From Candidatus Parakkermansia intestinigallinarum (GTDB taxonomy: Bacteria > Verrucomicrobiota > Verrucomicrobiia > Verrucomicrobiales > Akkermansiaceae): a stretch of 39,501 nt of DNA. A program made the translations under genes and the position numbers. The notes below the pieces were generated by a model that did no database searches, was not told the DNA's origin, and worked only from the letters and a program-made list of their open reading frames with translations. Positions 14,150-23,753 of this stretch are shown piece by piece (position 1 is the first letter of the stretch; each line of letters starts with the position of its first letter). The stretch lies in the NCBI GenBank assembly GCA_019114365.1, contig DXFQ01000057.1, positions 1 to 39,501 on the forward strand. Reading direction: 5' to 3'.

Positions 14150-15091
14150 ATGAGTATGGTAACCGCAGAGCATTTGCACAAAGTGTTCGGGCGCTTTGTC
14201 GCCGTCTGTGATGCCTCGTTTAGCATTGAGAAAGGCGAGATTGTCGGCTTTCTCGGACCGAACGGAGCCGGCAAGACCACGACCATGAAAATGCTCACCG
14301 GCTACATGCCCCCGACGGCCGGCACGGCCAGCATTGCCGGCTACGACATTCTGGACCACCCCCTCGACGCGCGGCGGCACATGGGCTACATGCCGGAAAG
14401 CGTTCCGCTCTACGACGATATGCGCGTCTACGACTATCTCGACTACCGCGCACGGCTCAAGGGTATTCACTCGGCGGACGTGTGGCAGCAGGTCGGCAAC
14501 GCTATTGATCGCTGCGGGCTTGAGCCGAAGCGCCGCAGCATGATCAGCACCCTCTCCAAGGGCTACAGGCAGCGCGTCGGCTTGGCGGATGCGCTGCTCG
14601 GCAAGCCGGATCTGCTCATTCTCGATGAACCGACGAACGGACTGGACCCGAACCAGATTCGCCAGATACGCGAGCTGATTCGCTCCTTGGCCAATGAGCA
14701 CACCGTCATCCTCTCCACTCACATCCTCAGCGAGGTTGAGATGATTTGCAACAAAGTCATCATCATCGAACAAGGCCGCATCAAAGCTGCTGACACACCC
14801 GCCAATCTGACGGCGAATCTCCGGGCGGCCGGACGCGTTTCCATCGAGTTCAAGGGAGCGCTTGAGCCGGTGGTCAAAGCGCTGGAGTCCCTGCCCCCGG
14901 TCAAGAAAGTAATCCACGAATCGACGCTTCCCGGCGGCTGGGAGCGCCTGCTCGTCAGGGCCGAACCCGGCACGGACACGCGCGAAAAGGCAGCGGCCAT
15001 TGTCACGGGCCTCGGATATCCGATACGCCACGTCTACCGCCACATCCCCAGCCTCGAAGACGTCTTCGTTGAAATGACGCGACACGACTGA
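14150..15091 (+). CDS. ABC-2 exporter ATP-binding protein (GldA-like)
   Basis: The 313-aa ATPase has Walker A GPNGAGKTT (36-44), a Q-loop region (GYMPESVPLYDDM), signature LSKGYRQRVGLADALL, Walker B LLILDEPTNGLD and the H-loop STHIL. After the ATPase core a 90-residue regulatory tail follows. LSKGY in place of LSGGQ is usual for the GldA/NosF-like subfamily. It heads a four-gene cluster: ATPase, membrane permease, GldG-like and DUF4340 proteins. In Bacteroidota GldA-GldF-GldG are linked to gliding, but the same set occurs in non-gliding bacteria, so motility should not be assumed. The ATG at 14150 is preferred over the longer frame because of the promoter. Confidence 0.9.
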   Translation: MSMVTAEHLHKVFGRFVAVCDASFSIEKGEIVGFLGPNGAGKTTTMKMLTGYMPPTAGTASIAGYDILDHPLDARRHMGYMPESVPLYDDMRVYDYLDYRARLKGIHSADVWQQVGNAIDRCGLEPKRRSMISTLSKGYRQRVGLADALLGKPDLLILDEPTNGLDPNQIRQIRELIRSLANEHTVILSTHILSEVEMICNKVIIIEQGRIKAADTPANLTANLRAAGRVSIEFKGALEPVVKALESLPPVKKVIHESTLPGGWERLLVRAEPGTDTREKAAAIVTGLGYPIRHVYRHIPSLEDVFVEMTRHD

Positions 15092-15159
15092 GCCTTGTCC
15101 GGCAGAAACTCCTGCCCTATCCCTTCCCCTTCTCTCCCCCCCTTCTCCGCAACAATCAC

Positions 15160-16062
15160 ATGGCAACCGAAGAGAACCCTCACCAAACAACCGCCACTGA
15201 TTCCTCGCCGTCTTTTGCGGCGAGATGCCGCTCCTGCGTGCGCGCCGCCCTCGGCAACACCGCCGGCTCCGCCTTCAGTTATCTGCGAACCCTGCGCGTG
15301 ATTTACGGCAAAGAGCTCAAGAGTTTTCTCTGCACGCCCTTCGGCTGGGTCATCCTCGCCTGCACGATGGGTCTTCAGGGCTTCTGGCTGCAAACCGTGC
15401 TGCAAATCATGAGCAATGCGACCGGTGACAGCGTGATGTATTACATGCTCAACAGCGTCTACTTCTGGTTTTACTTCATCTTCATCTTCGCGCTCATCAC
15501 CATGCGGAGCTTTGCCGAAGAGGAGCGCATGGGCACGCTGGAGGGCCTGCTGACCGCGCCGGTGACGACGACGCAAATTGTTCTCGGCAAATATTTAGCT
15601 GCATACACCTTCTACCTCATCCTCTGGGTGCCCATGATGCTCTACCCTTGGATGAGCCACCTCGGCAACGTCTACACCAGCATCAAGTACGGCATCACCC
15701 CCGAAGGCGTCATCGAGTACCGCCTCTCCGACTGGTTCGGCGGTTTCTCGATTCTCGCACTCACCGGTCTCTTCTTTACGGCATTGGGCATGGCCTGCTC
15801 GGCGATGACGCGCAGCCAGATCATTGCGGGCATCCTTTGCTCCTGCATGATGATCAGCTATTACTTCCTCGGCCGCTTCACCGAGCTCTGGGGAGAGTTC
15901 CCCGCGGCGCCGATTTTCCACTACCTCTCGTGCACGGAGCATGTCGGCGACTTCTCGAGAGGCTTGGTGGATACGCGCCCCGTCGTCCTCTATGTCACCT
16001 TGGCCCTTCTGACGCTCTCCGTCACCCGGCGCATCGTCGACTACCGCCGCTGGCGGCGATGA
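15160..16062 (+). CDS. ABC-2 exporter permease (GldF-like)
   Basis: The 300-aa protein has a cytoplasmic N-terminus of about 45 residues and six membrane segments. The family landmark RSFAEEERMGTLEGLLTAPVTTTQIVLGKY, with its conserved E-x-x-x-G-T-L-E-x-L-L-T-x-P pattern, follows the second helix. It forms the membrane channel with the ATPase encoded 68 bases upstream. The long hydrophilic N-terminal extension (TTATDSSPSFAARC) is variable. No Shine-Dalgarno is seen before the ATG. The cargo is unknown. Confidence 0.88.
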   Translation: MATEENPHQTTATDSSPSFAARCRSCVRAALGNTAGSAFSYLRTLRVIYGKELKSFLCTPFGWVILACTMGLQGFWLQTVLQIMSNATGDSVMYYMLNSVYFWFYFIFIFALITMRSFAEEERMGTLEGLLTAPVTTTQIVLGKYLAAYTFYLILWVPMMLYPWMSHLGNVYTSIKYGITPEGVIEYRLSDWFGGFSILALTGLFFTALGMACSAMTRSQIIAGILCSCMMISYYFLGRFTELWGEFPAAPIFHYLSCTEHVGDFSRGLVDTRPVVLYVTLALLTLSVTRRIVDYRRWRR

Positions 16063-16129
16063 GATGACACGCATCGCCCCTGAGCCCTTCGGTTCATCAT
16101 ACCCCCCCTTCCCTCCCCGAACATACAAC

Positions 16130-17656
16130 ATGAGCAACAGCGATTTCAAAGGCCATCCCGAAGCTCGGCGCGTCAGAAGAAGCCCTCTCGCGTGGATCAA
16201 CCTCGTTCTGCTAGTCATCATCGTCATCGCCTGCAATTACATCAGCGAGCGCGAGTACGTGCGCCACGACCTGACGGAGGACGAGCGCTTCACGATCTCG
16301 GAGCGAACGATCAACACGCTTTCCAGCGAGCGCGTCCAGTCGCGGGAAACCCCGGTTCGCATCATTTTCGCCTTCAAGCAATCGACGCCCAACTATGCGC
16401 GGATGCGCGCGCTGCTGGAGGAATACGAGCGCTACGGAAAGGGCAAGATCGAGGTCGAGTACTTCGACCCCATCCGCCAGCCCAACCGCGCCCGAGAAAT
16501 CTCTCAGATCTACAACACGCAATTCAAGCAGGATCTCTGCGTCATTGACGCGCGTCCCAACCCCAGCGAACCGCTCATGACCTTCTCGACCGAAGCGAGC
16601 GAGAGTCGGCACGTGCGCATCTGCCCCGGGGCCACCTTCATTCGCTACGAGGTTCTCCCCGACGGCTCGCGCCGCGCGGTCGCGCTGATGATGGATGAAG
16701 TTGTCTGCTCATCGCTGACCAAGGCCATTGAGGGCGACATGCGAACCATGTATGTCATCGAGGGCAAGGGCGGTGTTTCGCGCGACGATACGGCATTGCT
16801 CGAGCTGCTCGGGCAGATCAACGGCTCGCTCAACATCGGCCTGAAACCGCTCTCGCTGCACAACCTGAGCGCCATACCCGAGGATGCCGAGGGTCTCCTC
16901 ATCGTCTCGCCGCAGACTGATTTCACCGAGGATGAGATCAACCTGCTCAAGGACTACTGGAACAATCGCGGCGGCCGCAACTCGATCTTCATCGCGCTGA
17001 ACCCTCTTCAGACGAACCTGCCCCACCTCTACCGCTTCATCCGCGAACAGGGCATCCGCCCGAATGCGGACAACGTCATGCTGCGCGAAAGCAATCGGCC
17101 GCAGTATGACATCTCGGCCGTTTTCCCGAAAAGCCTCAACTGCGCCCGCAGCTTCTGGAACGGGACGACGCACGTCGACGGCCTGACGATGTCCCTCTCG
17201 CTCGAGCACGGCGATGAAGATCTGGCCGCTCTGCGCCGATTGAGCATCTACCCGCTGCTGATGACGACGCCCGAATACTACGGCGAAACGCGGACGGGCC
17301 GCAAGGCTGCTTTCGACCCGAGCGAGGACATCGAGGGCCCCCTCTGCATCGCAGCTGCCGTCACCAAAGGCCGTCCGCAGGATCCGAACAACCTCAATAC
17401 CCTCATCGTCATCGGCAACACGGACATGCTCAAGCTTGAAAATGCCCGCGCCGAGCAGCGCGATTACCTGCGCACCATCTGGGCTTGGATGAGTGATCGC
17501 CCCGAGTACGCCGGCAAGAGCTCGAATCAGGATCTGAGCATCAAAATTGACCTCAATCGCCATTCGCGCAGCGCCATCGAGTTCCTGACGCTCATCTTCA
17601 TGCCCGGCGCCGCGCTCCTCATCGCCTTCTTCATCTGGAACACGCGCCGCCATTGA
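16130..17656 (+). CDS. GldG-like ABC transporter auxiliary protein
   Basis: A 508-aa protein with an N-terminal membrane helix (WINLVLLVIIVIACNYI), a DLTEDERFTISERTINTL motif typical of GldG/ABC_transp_aux proteins, a large extracytoplasmic region and a C-terminal helix (FMPGAALLIAFFIW) ending in basic residues. It shares the operon with the ATPase and permease, 67 bases below the permease gene, and is expected to be part of the same membrane complex. The start at 16130 is chosen because it lies just before the membrane helix; the upstream frame is proline-rich and non-conserved. The substrate is unknown. Confidence 0.85.
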   Translation: MSNSDFKGHPEARRVRRSPLAWINLVLLVIIVIACNYISEREYVRHDLTEDERFTISERTINTLSSERVQSRETPVRIIFAFKQSTPNYARMRALLEEYERYGKGKIEVEYFDPIRQPNRAREISQIYNTQFKQDLCVIDARPNPSEPLMTFSTEASESRHVRICPGATFIRYEVLPDGSRRAVALMMDEVVCSSLTKAIEGDMRTMYVIEGKGGVSRDDTALLELLGQINGSLNIGLKPLSLHNLSAIPEDAEGLLIVSPQTDFTEDEINLLKDYWNNRGGRNSIFIALNPLQTNLPHLYRFIREQGIRPNADNVMLRESNRPQYDISAVFPKSLNCARSFWNGTTHVDGLTMSLSLEHGDEDLAALRRLSIYPLLMTTPEYYGETRTGRKAAFDPSEDIEGPLCIAAAVTKGRPQDPNNLNTLIVIGNTDMLKLENARAEQRDYLRTIWAWMSDRPEYAGKSSNQDLSIKIDLNRHSRSAIEFLTLIFMPGAALLIAFFIWNTRRH

Positions 17657-17690
17657 CACCTGTCGCTTCACCACCACTCCGCATCCGTCT

Positions 17691-19961
17691 ATGAAAGCCC
17701 TCTCGACCATCTTCCTCTCCGTGCTGGCAGCCTTCATGCTTGCCTGCGCGGTTGTGCTGACGATCGACGGGAATCTGGCGCGCATTCTCGGTTGGTATCG
17801 CTTTGAGCCCGGGCGCCCGCTCTTCTCGGATGCCAACATGGAGCGCATCGACGAGGTGAACTGGATGCGCATCTCCGACCTGCACGATCGCATTGAATGC
17901 GAGCGAGACGAAAACGGCGTCTGGTGGATCATCTATCCCTTCCGCGACCGCATGTCCGAGCAGGCGGCCTACGGCATCCTGAACTTCACCGCGCAGGCTC
18001 GGCTCGTCGATACCCTGCCCCTTTCCGTCAGCACGGATAAGGAGCGCGCCCGCGAGTTCGGCGTTGAGACATCGCCCATCCACGTCACGCTCAAAGTCCC
18101 CACCGACGAGAGCCACCACACCACCGTGGCGCGTTACACCCTCGGCAACGAGTCCCCGTGGTATGAAAGCGTCGGCGACGGTCAGACCGTCGTGCGCACG
18201 AATTACCTCAGCACGGATTTTTACAGTGATGACAAGCGCATCCACGTCGTCACCGGCAACCTGCGCTCCGTCTTTCAGAACGGCCTGTACGCGCTGCGGG
18301 ATCCCAAACCCCTGCACTTTCATCCGCAGCAACTGCGGAGGTTGACGATTGCACGCCCGTCTCACCCCAGCGAAGCCCCTCTGAGCTTGGAGCGCTCGGA
18401 TGCCAAGGCCGCATGGCGCATCACCGGCCCCATCCGTGCGGCCGCCGATCAGCCCAAGGTGGACAAGCTCATCAGCAGCTTGGCCTCTCTCACGGCGCTG
18501 AAGGTCGATGACGAGAGCGCCGTCGAGCTCCCCGAAACGCCGGAGTACTGCATCGAGCTTGAATCCGAGGGCTCCGAAGAGAGCCCGAAGCTCTTGATAT
18601 ATCCCTCTTTCACCTCGCCCTCCGATGAGCGCCAGCTCTGCTACGCGAAAGTGACAGACCGTCCGGTCGTCTTTACGCTGCAGGCGAGGCGCGCCATCAA
18701 GAAGGTGCCGGCCTACGCCGACATCATCACGGCGGTGACCAGCGTGCCCGTCCTGCCGGAGCAGGAGATGGCGGGGCTGCTTTCCGGAAGCGGCATTGTC
18801 TACATCGACGAGCTGCCTCTACAGCTGGACAGTCTGCGCTCCCTGCTCTTTGCGGACAAGGTCGACGTCAAAGACATCAGCCGCATCATGCTGATCTCCG
18901 GCTTCAGCAGCGCCCCGCTCTTCCTCAGGCAGATACCCGGCAATGCCGAGAGCGGCGTGCAGGACGTCTGGCTGTACTCAGCCGAAGGGCAGCGCGAGGC
19001 TGAGGCGGATCCGACCAAGGTCAAACAACTGGCGATCGGATTGAGCTCGATTCCGGTCGAACGCGTGCTCAAAGACATCGGCCCCGGCGAAGATGCGGGC
19101 GCCGCCATGAGAAGCTTTGAGCTCGACAGGCCGGATTACACGCTCGTCATGGTTCCGACGCCCTGTGCGCTGCGCGCCACGCTCTTCGGGCAGGACATGC
19201 CGCTTCTTCGCGATCGCTCCCCCCGCACCTTCCTCATCAAACGCCGCATCGACCCGGAGACGCAGCGCAGCATGTGGGTGGGCATGGAGGAAGGCGGCAA
19301 CAAGATTTGCGAGCTCAGCACGGCTCTCACCCGCCAGCTCTCGACGCGCAGCACGTACTGGGCGAGTCGAAGCCTCTTCCACTTCCCCATCTCGGCGCTG
19401 CAACATCTCACGCTCAGCGACGGCACGGCCACCCTCGAGCTGCAGTATGATTACATCGGCGATTCGTGGAGCGGCAACGTGAACGGGCAAGACGTCTCGC
19501 CTCAGATCAACCCCCACCGCTCGACCTTTTACCTGCGCCAAGTTCAACATCTTCAGGTCGATAGCTGGCTGGAGCGAGGGGACCCCGATGCCATCAAAGC
19601 GCTCCTGAAGCCGGCTTTCACCGTGACGCTGGATCTGGAGATGACCGATTATTCGTCGGCCGAGGCCGTCGTCATCGAGCAGGCGGACGACGTGAGCAGT
19701 TCCGGCATGCCGCTTGACGCGGGGACAATGACCAACAAAGAGCTGGCGCAAGAGATGCTCACCGAGAAGGGCGAGACGGACGAAGCCATGCGGCGCCTCG
19801 CCATGGATGCGCTGCCCGTCATCAAAAAAACATATACACTGGAGATCGCCCCCTCAGGTGCCGACTTCTTCTACGGGCGCATCCGAGAGACGGGAGAACT
19901 CTTCATCCTCAACAGCAAAATCGGCAAGGCCCTGCTGAGTGCCGGTCTGCTCGACCCGTGA
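17691..19961 (+). CDS. DUF4340 protein linked to the Gld-type ABC exporter
   Basis: The 756-aa protein has an N-terminal signal-anchor (FLSVLAAFMLACAVVLTI) and a large extracytoplasmic part built of repeated DUF4340-like modules: residues about 60-110 (RIECERDENGVWWIIYPFRDRMS) and about 230-260 (LSLERSDAKAAWRITGPIRAAADQPKVDKLI). The pattern 'apply W to L/I P, then residues that set a loop' recurs. DUF4340 genes commonly follow gldG-like genes, and here the gap is 34 bases, so the four genes form one unit. It probably binds the GldG-like protein outside the membrane. Its molecular role is unknown. Confidence 0.8.
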   Translation: MKALSTIFLSVLAAFMLACAVVLTIDGNLARILGWYRFEPGRPLFSDANMERIDEVNWMRISDLHDRIECERDENGVWWIIYPFRDRMSEQAAYGILNFTAQARLVDTLPLSVSTDKERAREFGVETSPIHVTLKVPTDESHHTTVARYTLGNESPWYESVGDGQTVVRTNYLSTDFYSDDKRIHVVTGNLRSVFQNGLYALRDPKPLHFHPQQLRRLTIARPSHPSEAPLSLERSDAKAAWRITGPIRAAADQPKVDKLISSLASLTALKVDDESAVELPETPEYCIELESEGSEESPKLLIYPSFTSPSDERQLCYAKVTDRPVVFTLQARRAIKKVPAYADIITAVTSVPVLPEQEMAGLLSGSGIVYIDELPLQLDSLRSLLFADKVDVKDISRIMLISGFSSAPLFLRQIPGNAESGVQDVWLYSAEGQREAEADPTKVKQLAIGLSSIPVERVLKDIGPGEDAGAAMRSFELDRPDYTLVMVPTPCALRATLFGQDMPLLRDRSPRTFLIKRRIDPETQRSMWVGMEEGGNKICELSTALTRQLSTRSTYWASRSLFHFPISALQHLTLSDGTATLELQYDYIGDSWSGNVNGQDVSPQINPHRSTFYLRQVQHLQVDSWLERGDPDAIKALLKPAFTVTLDLEMTDYSSAEAVVIEQADDVSSSGMPLDAGTMTNKELAQEMLTEKGETDEAMRRLAMDALPVIKKTYTLEIAPSGADFFYGRIRETGELFILNSKIGKALLSAGLLDP

Positions 19962-20037
19962 CACATTCGCCCCTCCCTTCACCGCCTTCCCTGAATAATT
20001 CCGAACACCGATAACACTAACATCAATCCGAGCATCT

Positions 20038-22200
20038 ATGATAAAAGAAATCCTGACTCTGGCAGCAGCCGCCACCGCTGTCTGCTCCCTTCCTCTCAAC
20101 GCCGCGGAACCGCCCAAGCCCTGCGGAGCCGTCCCGACGAAGCAGCAAGTAGACTGGCTGCGCATGGAGTGGTATGCCTTCGTGCACTTCGGGCTCAACA
20201 CCTACACCAACCGCGAGTGGGGCTACGGTGATGAGAAGCCCGACCTCTTCAAACCCGGCCATTTTGATGCCGACGCCATTGTCTCGACCTTCAAAAAAGC
20301 CGGTATGACGGGCATGATTTATACGGCCAAACACCACGACGGTTGGTGCGCCTGGCCCACTAAAACCACGGAGCACAACATTACCAAATCCCCGTGGAAG
20401 GACGGCAAGGGCGATGTTGTCAAAGAGTTTGCTCAGGCCTGCAAGAAGCACGGCATTAAATTCGGCACGTATCTCTCGCCTTGGGATCGCAACTGCGCGG
20501 AGTACGGACGCAAAGGCTACCTGAAGGTTTACTACGCGCAGATTCGCGAGCTGTTGACGAATTACGGCCCCATCTTCGAGATCTGGTTTGACGGTGCCAA
20601 CGGGGGTGACGGCTTCTACGGCGGCGCTCGCGAGAAGCGCAACATCGGCAATGCGGACAAGTATTACAACTTTGAGGAAGTCGTGCGCATCATTCGCTCC
20701 ATCCAGCCGGATTGCATCATCTGGGGTGCCGGCGGCCACGGCGACGTCACGTGGGGCGGTTCGGAGAAGGGCCACGTGCGCCTGCCTCTCTGGAACCCCA
20801 CCAACATGGGCAAAAAGAACGAGAAGTGGATTTCCCTCGAAGGCGATACGCCCATCAACCACGCCGGCTGGTTCTGGCATCCCGGCCAGTCCAGCAAGGT
20901 GAAGTCGCCTGAGGTGCTCATGCAGGTCTACCTCGACAGCGTGGGGCGCGGCGCCAACCTCATTCTCAACGTGGCACCCGACCGCGACGGTCGGCTTGAC
21001 CCGGCGGACGTCGCCTCGCTGCTGAAGTTCGGCGAAAATCGTCGTCGTCTGATTTCCAATGACTATGCCCTCGGCGGCAAGGTCGAGGCCAGCGAGGTTC
21101 GCGGCAATGACAAGCGCTTCGGCGGGGACAAGCTCACCGACGGCGACATCGAATCCTACTGGTGCCCGAACGACGGCACGACGAGCGGCGAGCTTGTCGT
21201 CACGCTCGATAAGCCCGTGACCTTCGACGTCGTGCGCATCCGCGAGCAGATTCGCCTCGGCCAGCGCGTGAAGGACTACCGCATCGAAGCCTTCGTCGAC
21301 GGCGAGTGGAAGGTCGTTGACCCCGGCGCCAAGGAGCTCATGGCGAATCAGCAAGGCAAGCCCGACAAGGACAAGCTGACGGCGCCGCAAAAGACCATCG
21401 GCAATCAGGCGCTGCGCCGCCTCGACGCACCCGTGACGACCGATCGCGTCAAACTCGTCATCACGGATGCCCGCGCCTGCCCCTGCATCTCGGAGCTCTC
21501 CCTGTTGCGCATGCCGCGGGAAATCAAGGCCCCGACCATCAGCCGCAAGGGGGCGGAGGTCAGCATCGAATCTCTCGAGGGCTATGAGATCATCTACACC
21601 ACGGACGGCTCGGAACCCACCGTCAAGTCCAAGGTCTTTGACGGCAGCCTCAAGGCTCCGCGCACCTGCACCATCAAGGCGGCTTATCGCGACACCAAAG
21701 ACGGTGAAATCGGCTCGACCGGTGCTGTCAGCTTCGGCGAAGCCAAGGTCGGTTGGAAGTCCAAGACGGGCGAAGACGCCATTGACGATAATCCCAACAC
21801 TTTCTGGAAGGGCGAGAAGGCCGGAGACAGCATGGTCATTGATCTCGGTCGCACGACCACGATTAACGCCTTCTCTTACCTGCCGCGTCAGGACGGCAAG
21901 TTCGAGGGTATGACCGATCAGTACGTCTTTGCCGTCAGCGCCGACGGCGAGAGTTGGCGGAAGGTGGCCGAGGGCGAGTTCTCCAACCTGCGGGCCAATC
22001 CCATCGAACTCAAGGTCGACCTCGACAAGAGAGTCAAGGCTCGCTACGTGCGCTTCACGGGCAAACGAGCCCTTGAGGGCCAGGGCGTGACGGCGGCGGA
22101 AATCAACGTCTTCTCGCCGGAGGGGAAAGCCTCGAGCGGCAAGAAGGCCAAGAAGGCCAAGAAGAGCAAGAAGAGCAAGAAAAGCCGCCGCAACAAGTAA
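20038..22200 (+). CDS. secreted GH29 alpha-L-fucosidase with CBM32-like domains
   Basis: The 720-aa protein has a signal peptide (cleavage near NAA-EP, residue 23), a GH29 catalytic domain (about 35-345) with WYAFVHFGLNTYT, KHHDGWCAW and the nucleophile D185 in EIWFDGANGG. C-terminal parts are an F5/8-type C domain (about 355-490), a chitobiase-like linker (ISRKGAEVSIESLEGYEIIY) and a second F5/8 domain (about 565-695). It would release fucose from host or plant glycans, as mucin- or milk-glycan degraders do. The last 20 residues are almost entirely Lys, Ser and Ala with two Arg, an unusual cationic tail encoded by near-perfect 12-base repeats (22141-22188). It is 76 bases after the DUF4340 gene and may have its own weak promoter. 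Confidence 0.92.
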   Translation: MIKEILTLAAAATAVCSLPLNAAEPPKPCGAVPTKQQVDWLRMEWYAFVHFGLNTYTNREWGYGDEKPDLFKPGHFDADAIVSTFKKAGMTGMIYTAKHHDGWCAWPTKTTEHNITKSPWKDGKGDVVKEFAQACKKHGIKFGTYLSPWDRNCAEYGRKGYLKVYYAQIRELLTNYGPIFEIWFDGANGGDGFYGGAREKRNIGNADKYYNFEEVVRIIRSIQPDCIIWGAGGHGDVTWGGSEKGHVRLPLWNPTNMGKKNEKWISLEGDTPINHAGWFWHPGQSSKVKSPEVLMQVYLDSVGRGANLILNVAPDRDGRLDPADVASLLKFGENRRRLISNDYALGGKVEASEVRGNDKRFGGDKLTDGDIESYWCPNDGTTSGELVVTLDKPVTFDVVRIREQIRLGQRVKDYRIEAFVDGEWKVVDPGAKELMANQQGKPDKDKLTAPQKTIGNQALRRLDAPVTTDRVKLVITDARACPCISELSLLRMPREIKAPTISRKGAEVSIESLEGYEIIYTTDGSEPTVKSKVFDGSLKAPRTCTIKAAYRDTKDGEIGSTGAVSFGEAKVGWKSKTGEDAIDDNPNTFWKGEKAGDSMVIDLGRTTTINAFSYLPRQDGKFEGMTDQYVFAVSADGESWRKVAEGEFSNLRANPIELKVDLDKRVKARYVRFTGKRALEGQGVTAAEINVFSPEGKASSGKKAKKAKKSKKSKKSRRNK

Positions 22201-22226
22201 ACATCGCAGCTCGGATACCCCATCCC

Positions 22227-23084
22227 ATGGCTACCTGGCTTTGGCAGAAGAGCGTATCCCGCGAGCATGAAAGCCTCTGGCAGGAGCGCCTCGCCGCCCT
22301 GCCGGGGCTTGTCTTCTCTGAGGGATTCAACGCAAGCCGACTAAGCATCAGCGTTTACACGGACAACCTCGAGGAGGCTCTCGTGCTTGAGGCCTGCTAC
22401 GGCGGCAAGAGCGAGCTCCTTGAAGAGACGGACTGGGTCGCGGACTCGGCTCCGCGCCACCTGCCCCCGCTGCGCATTCGCAATCGACTGGTCATAACAA
22501 GCAGCGAAGACCCCGATGAGCTGGCGCGTCTGCGCGAGCAGTATCCCGGTCGCATCGTGCTGAGCTTTCCGCCCGAAATGGCCTTCGGCACGGGCAATCA
22601 TGCCACGACCTCAAGCTGCCTTCGCCTGCTCTGTGACTACGCCCGAGCACACAAGCAAAAGCCTTGGACGCTCACCGACATCGGCTGCGGCACCGGCGTG
22701 CTGGCCCTGGCCGGGCTGCGGCTCGGCGCACGCAGCGCCATCAGCTTCGATTTTGATGCGAAAGCCGTTGAGGTGGCGACGCGCAACATCGCCCGCAACG
22801 GCGGCGGCGAGCAGCTGAGGCTCTTTCAGGCCGACGTCTTTGAATGGGCTCCGGCGCCCGGAGAAGAGGCGGACCTCGTGCTGGCCAACCTCTTTTCCGG
22901 CGTCCTGCAGAAAGCCTTCCCGCGCCTGACGGCGGCCATGAAGCCCGACGGCGTGCTCATCATCTCGGGCATCCTCAACAGTCAGGCGGAAGAAACGCTG
23001 CGAGCGGCCGAAAACGCGGGGCTCTGCGTTGACAAGGTTGTTCGTCGCGGGAAGTGGACCACGGCTCAACTCCATCGCTCATGA
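22227..23084 (+). CDS. prmA: ribosomal protein L11 methyltransferase
   Basis: The 285-aa enzyme methylates lysines and the N-terminus of L11 using SAM. It shows the family motifs FPPEMAFGTGNHATT (114-128), DIGCGTGVLAL (151-161) and LANLFSGVL in the catalytic loop. The N-terminal substrate-recognition domain (1-110) is divergent, as is common. The usual AxNI before the loop reads LANLF, so the substrate could differ. The stop overlaps the tsaB start (ATGA), showing translational coupling. Confidence 0.85.
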   Translation: MATWLWQKSVSREHESLWQERLAALPGLVFSEGFNASRLSISVYTDNLEEALVLEACYGGKSELLEETDWVADSAPRHLPPLRIRNRLVITSSEDPDELARLREQYPGRIVLSFPPEMAFGTGNHATTSSCLRLLCDYARAHKQKPWTLTDIGCGTGVLALAGLRLGARSAISFDFDAKAVEVATRNIARNGGGEQLRLFQADVFEWAPAPGEEADLVLANLFSGVLQKAFPRLTAAMKPDGVLIISGILNSQAEETLRAAENAGLCVDKVVRRGKWTTAQLHRS

Positions 23085-23716
23085 ACATCCTCGCCCTTGA
23101 AACCTCGCAGCCGGACGCCTCGCTCTGCCTCCATTCGGGCGGCAGCGTGTCCTTCGTGCGGCAGTGGCATGCCGAGCGCAACCACGATGCGTATTTGTTC
23201 CCGGCGCTGCGCGACGCGCTGAACCTGCTGGGCGATGAATCGCTGGATCTCATCCTCGTCGGTGCCGGCCCGGGCAGCTACGGCGGCGTGCGCGTCGCGC
23301 TGGCCGCAGCCGTCGGCCTGAGCATGGTGCGGGGGGCGCCCGTCGTTGCCTTGCCGTCGTGGTTGCAGTTGACCAAGGACGGCATGAGCATTTTCTCCGA
23401 CGCGAAGCGCGGAGGCTGGACGCTTCAGCCACCCGATGGCGACCTGCGCGTGGTGGGTGCCGATGAGCTCAGACAGCTGGCGGCCGACGGCGCATCACTC
23501 GGCACGGTCGAGACCCGGGAGCATCTTGCCGCGCTCGGGCTTCCGACGTCCGTCCCCTGCTCTCTGCGGCCTGATGCCGAGGGCCTCGTTGCCTCGTGGC
23601 TCGCCCTCAGCCCCGACCGCCGACAACACTTCGCCGGCAAACCCGCCGAGCCCATCTACGTGCGCCCGCCGCACATTACGGCCGCCAAACACAAACCCTG
23701 GGAAATCCGCGCCTGA
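23081..23716 (+). CDS. tsaB: tRNA threonylcarbamoyladenosine complex subunit TsaB
   Basis: The 211-aa protein has the ASKHA-type start MNILALETSQPDASLCL and the conserved VGAGPGSYGGVRVALAAAVGLS segment (around 61-82). TsaB forms a complex with TsaD and TsaE and is needed for t6A37 formation in tRNAs reading ANN codons. The start at 23081 is set by this N-terminal strand and overlaps the prmA stop by four bases. The C-terminal half is less conserved, as in other TsaB proteins. Confidence 0.88.
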   Translation: MNILALETSQPDASLCLHSGGSVSFVRQWHAERNHDAYLFPALRDALNLLGDESLDLILVGAGPGSYGGVRVALAAAVGLSMVRGAPVVALPSWLQLTKDGMSIFSDAKRGGWTLQPPDGDLRVVGADELRQLAADGASLGTVETREHLAALGLPTSVPCSLRPDAEGLVASWLALSPDRRQHFAGKPAEPIYVRPPHITAAKHKPWEIRA

Positions 23717-23753
23717 CGGCGCCGCCGCCCCCCTCCTCCTTCCGAAGCCCGCC

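Noticed and set aside
14150..19961. Assigning gliding motility to the Gld-like cluster
   Set aside because: The same gene set occurs in bacteria that do not glide, and no other gliding gene is present here.
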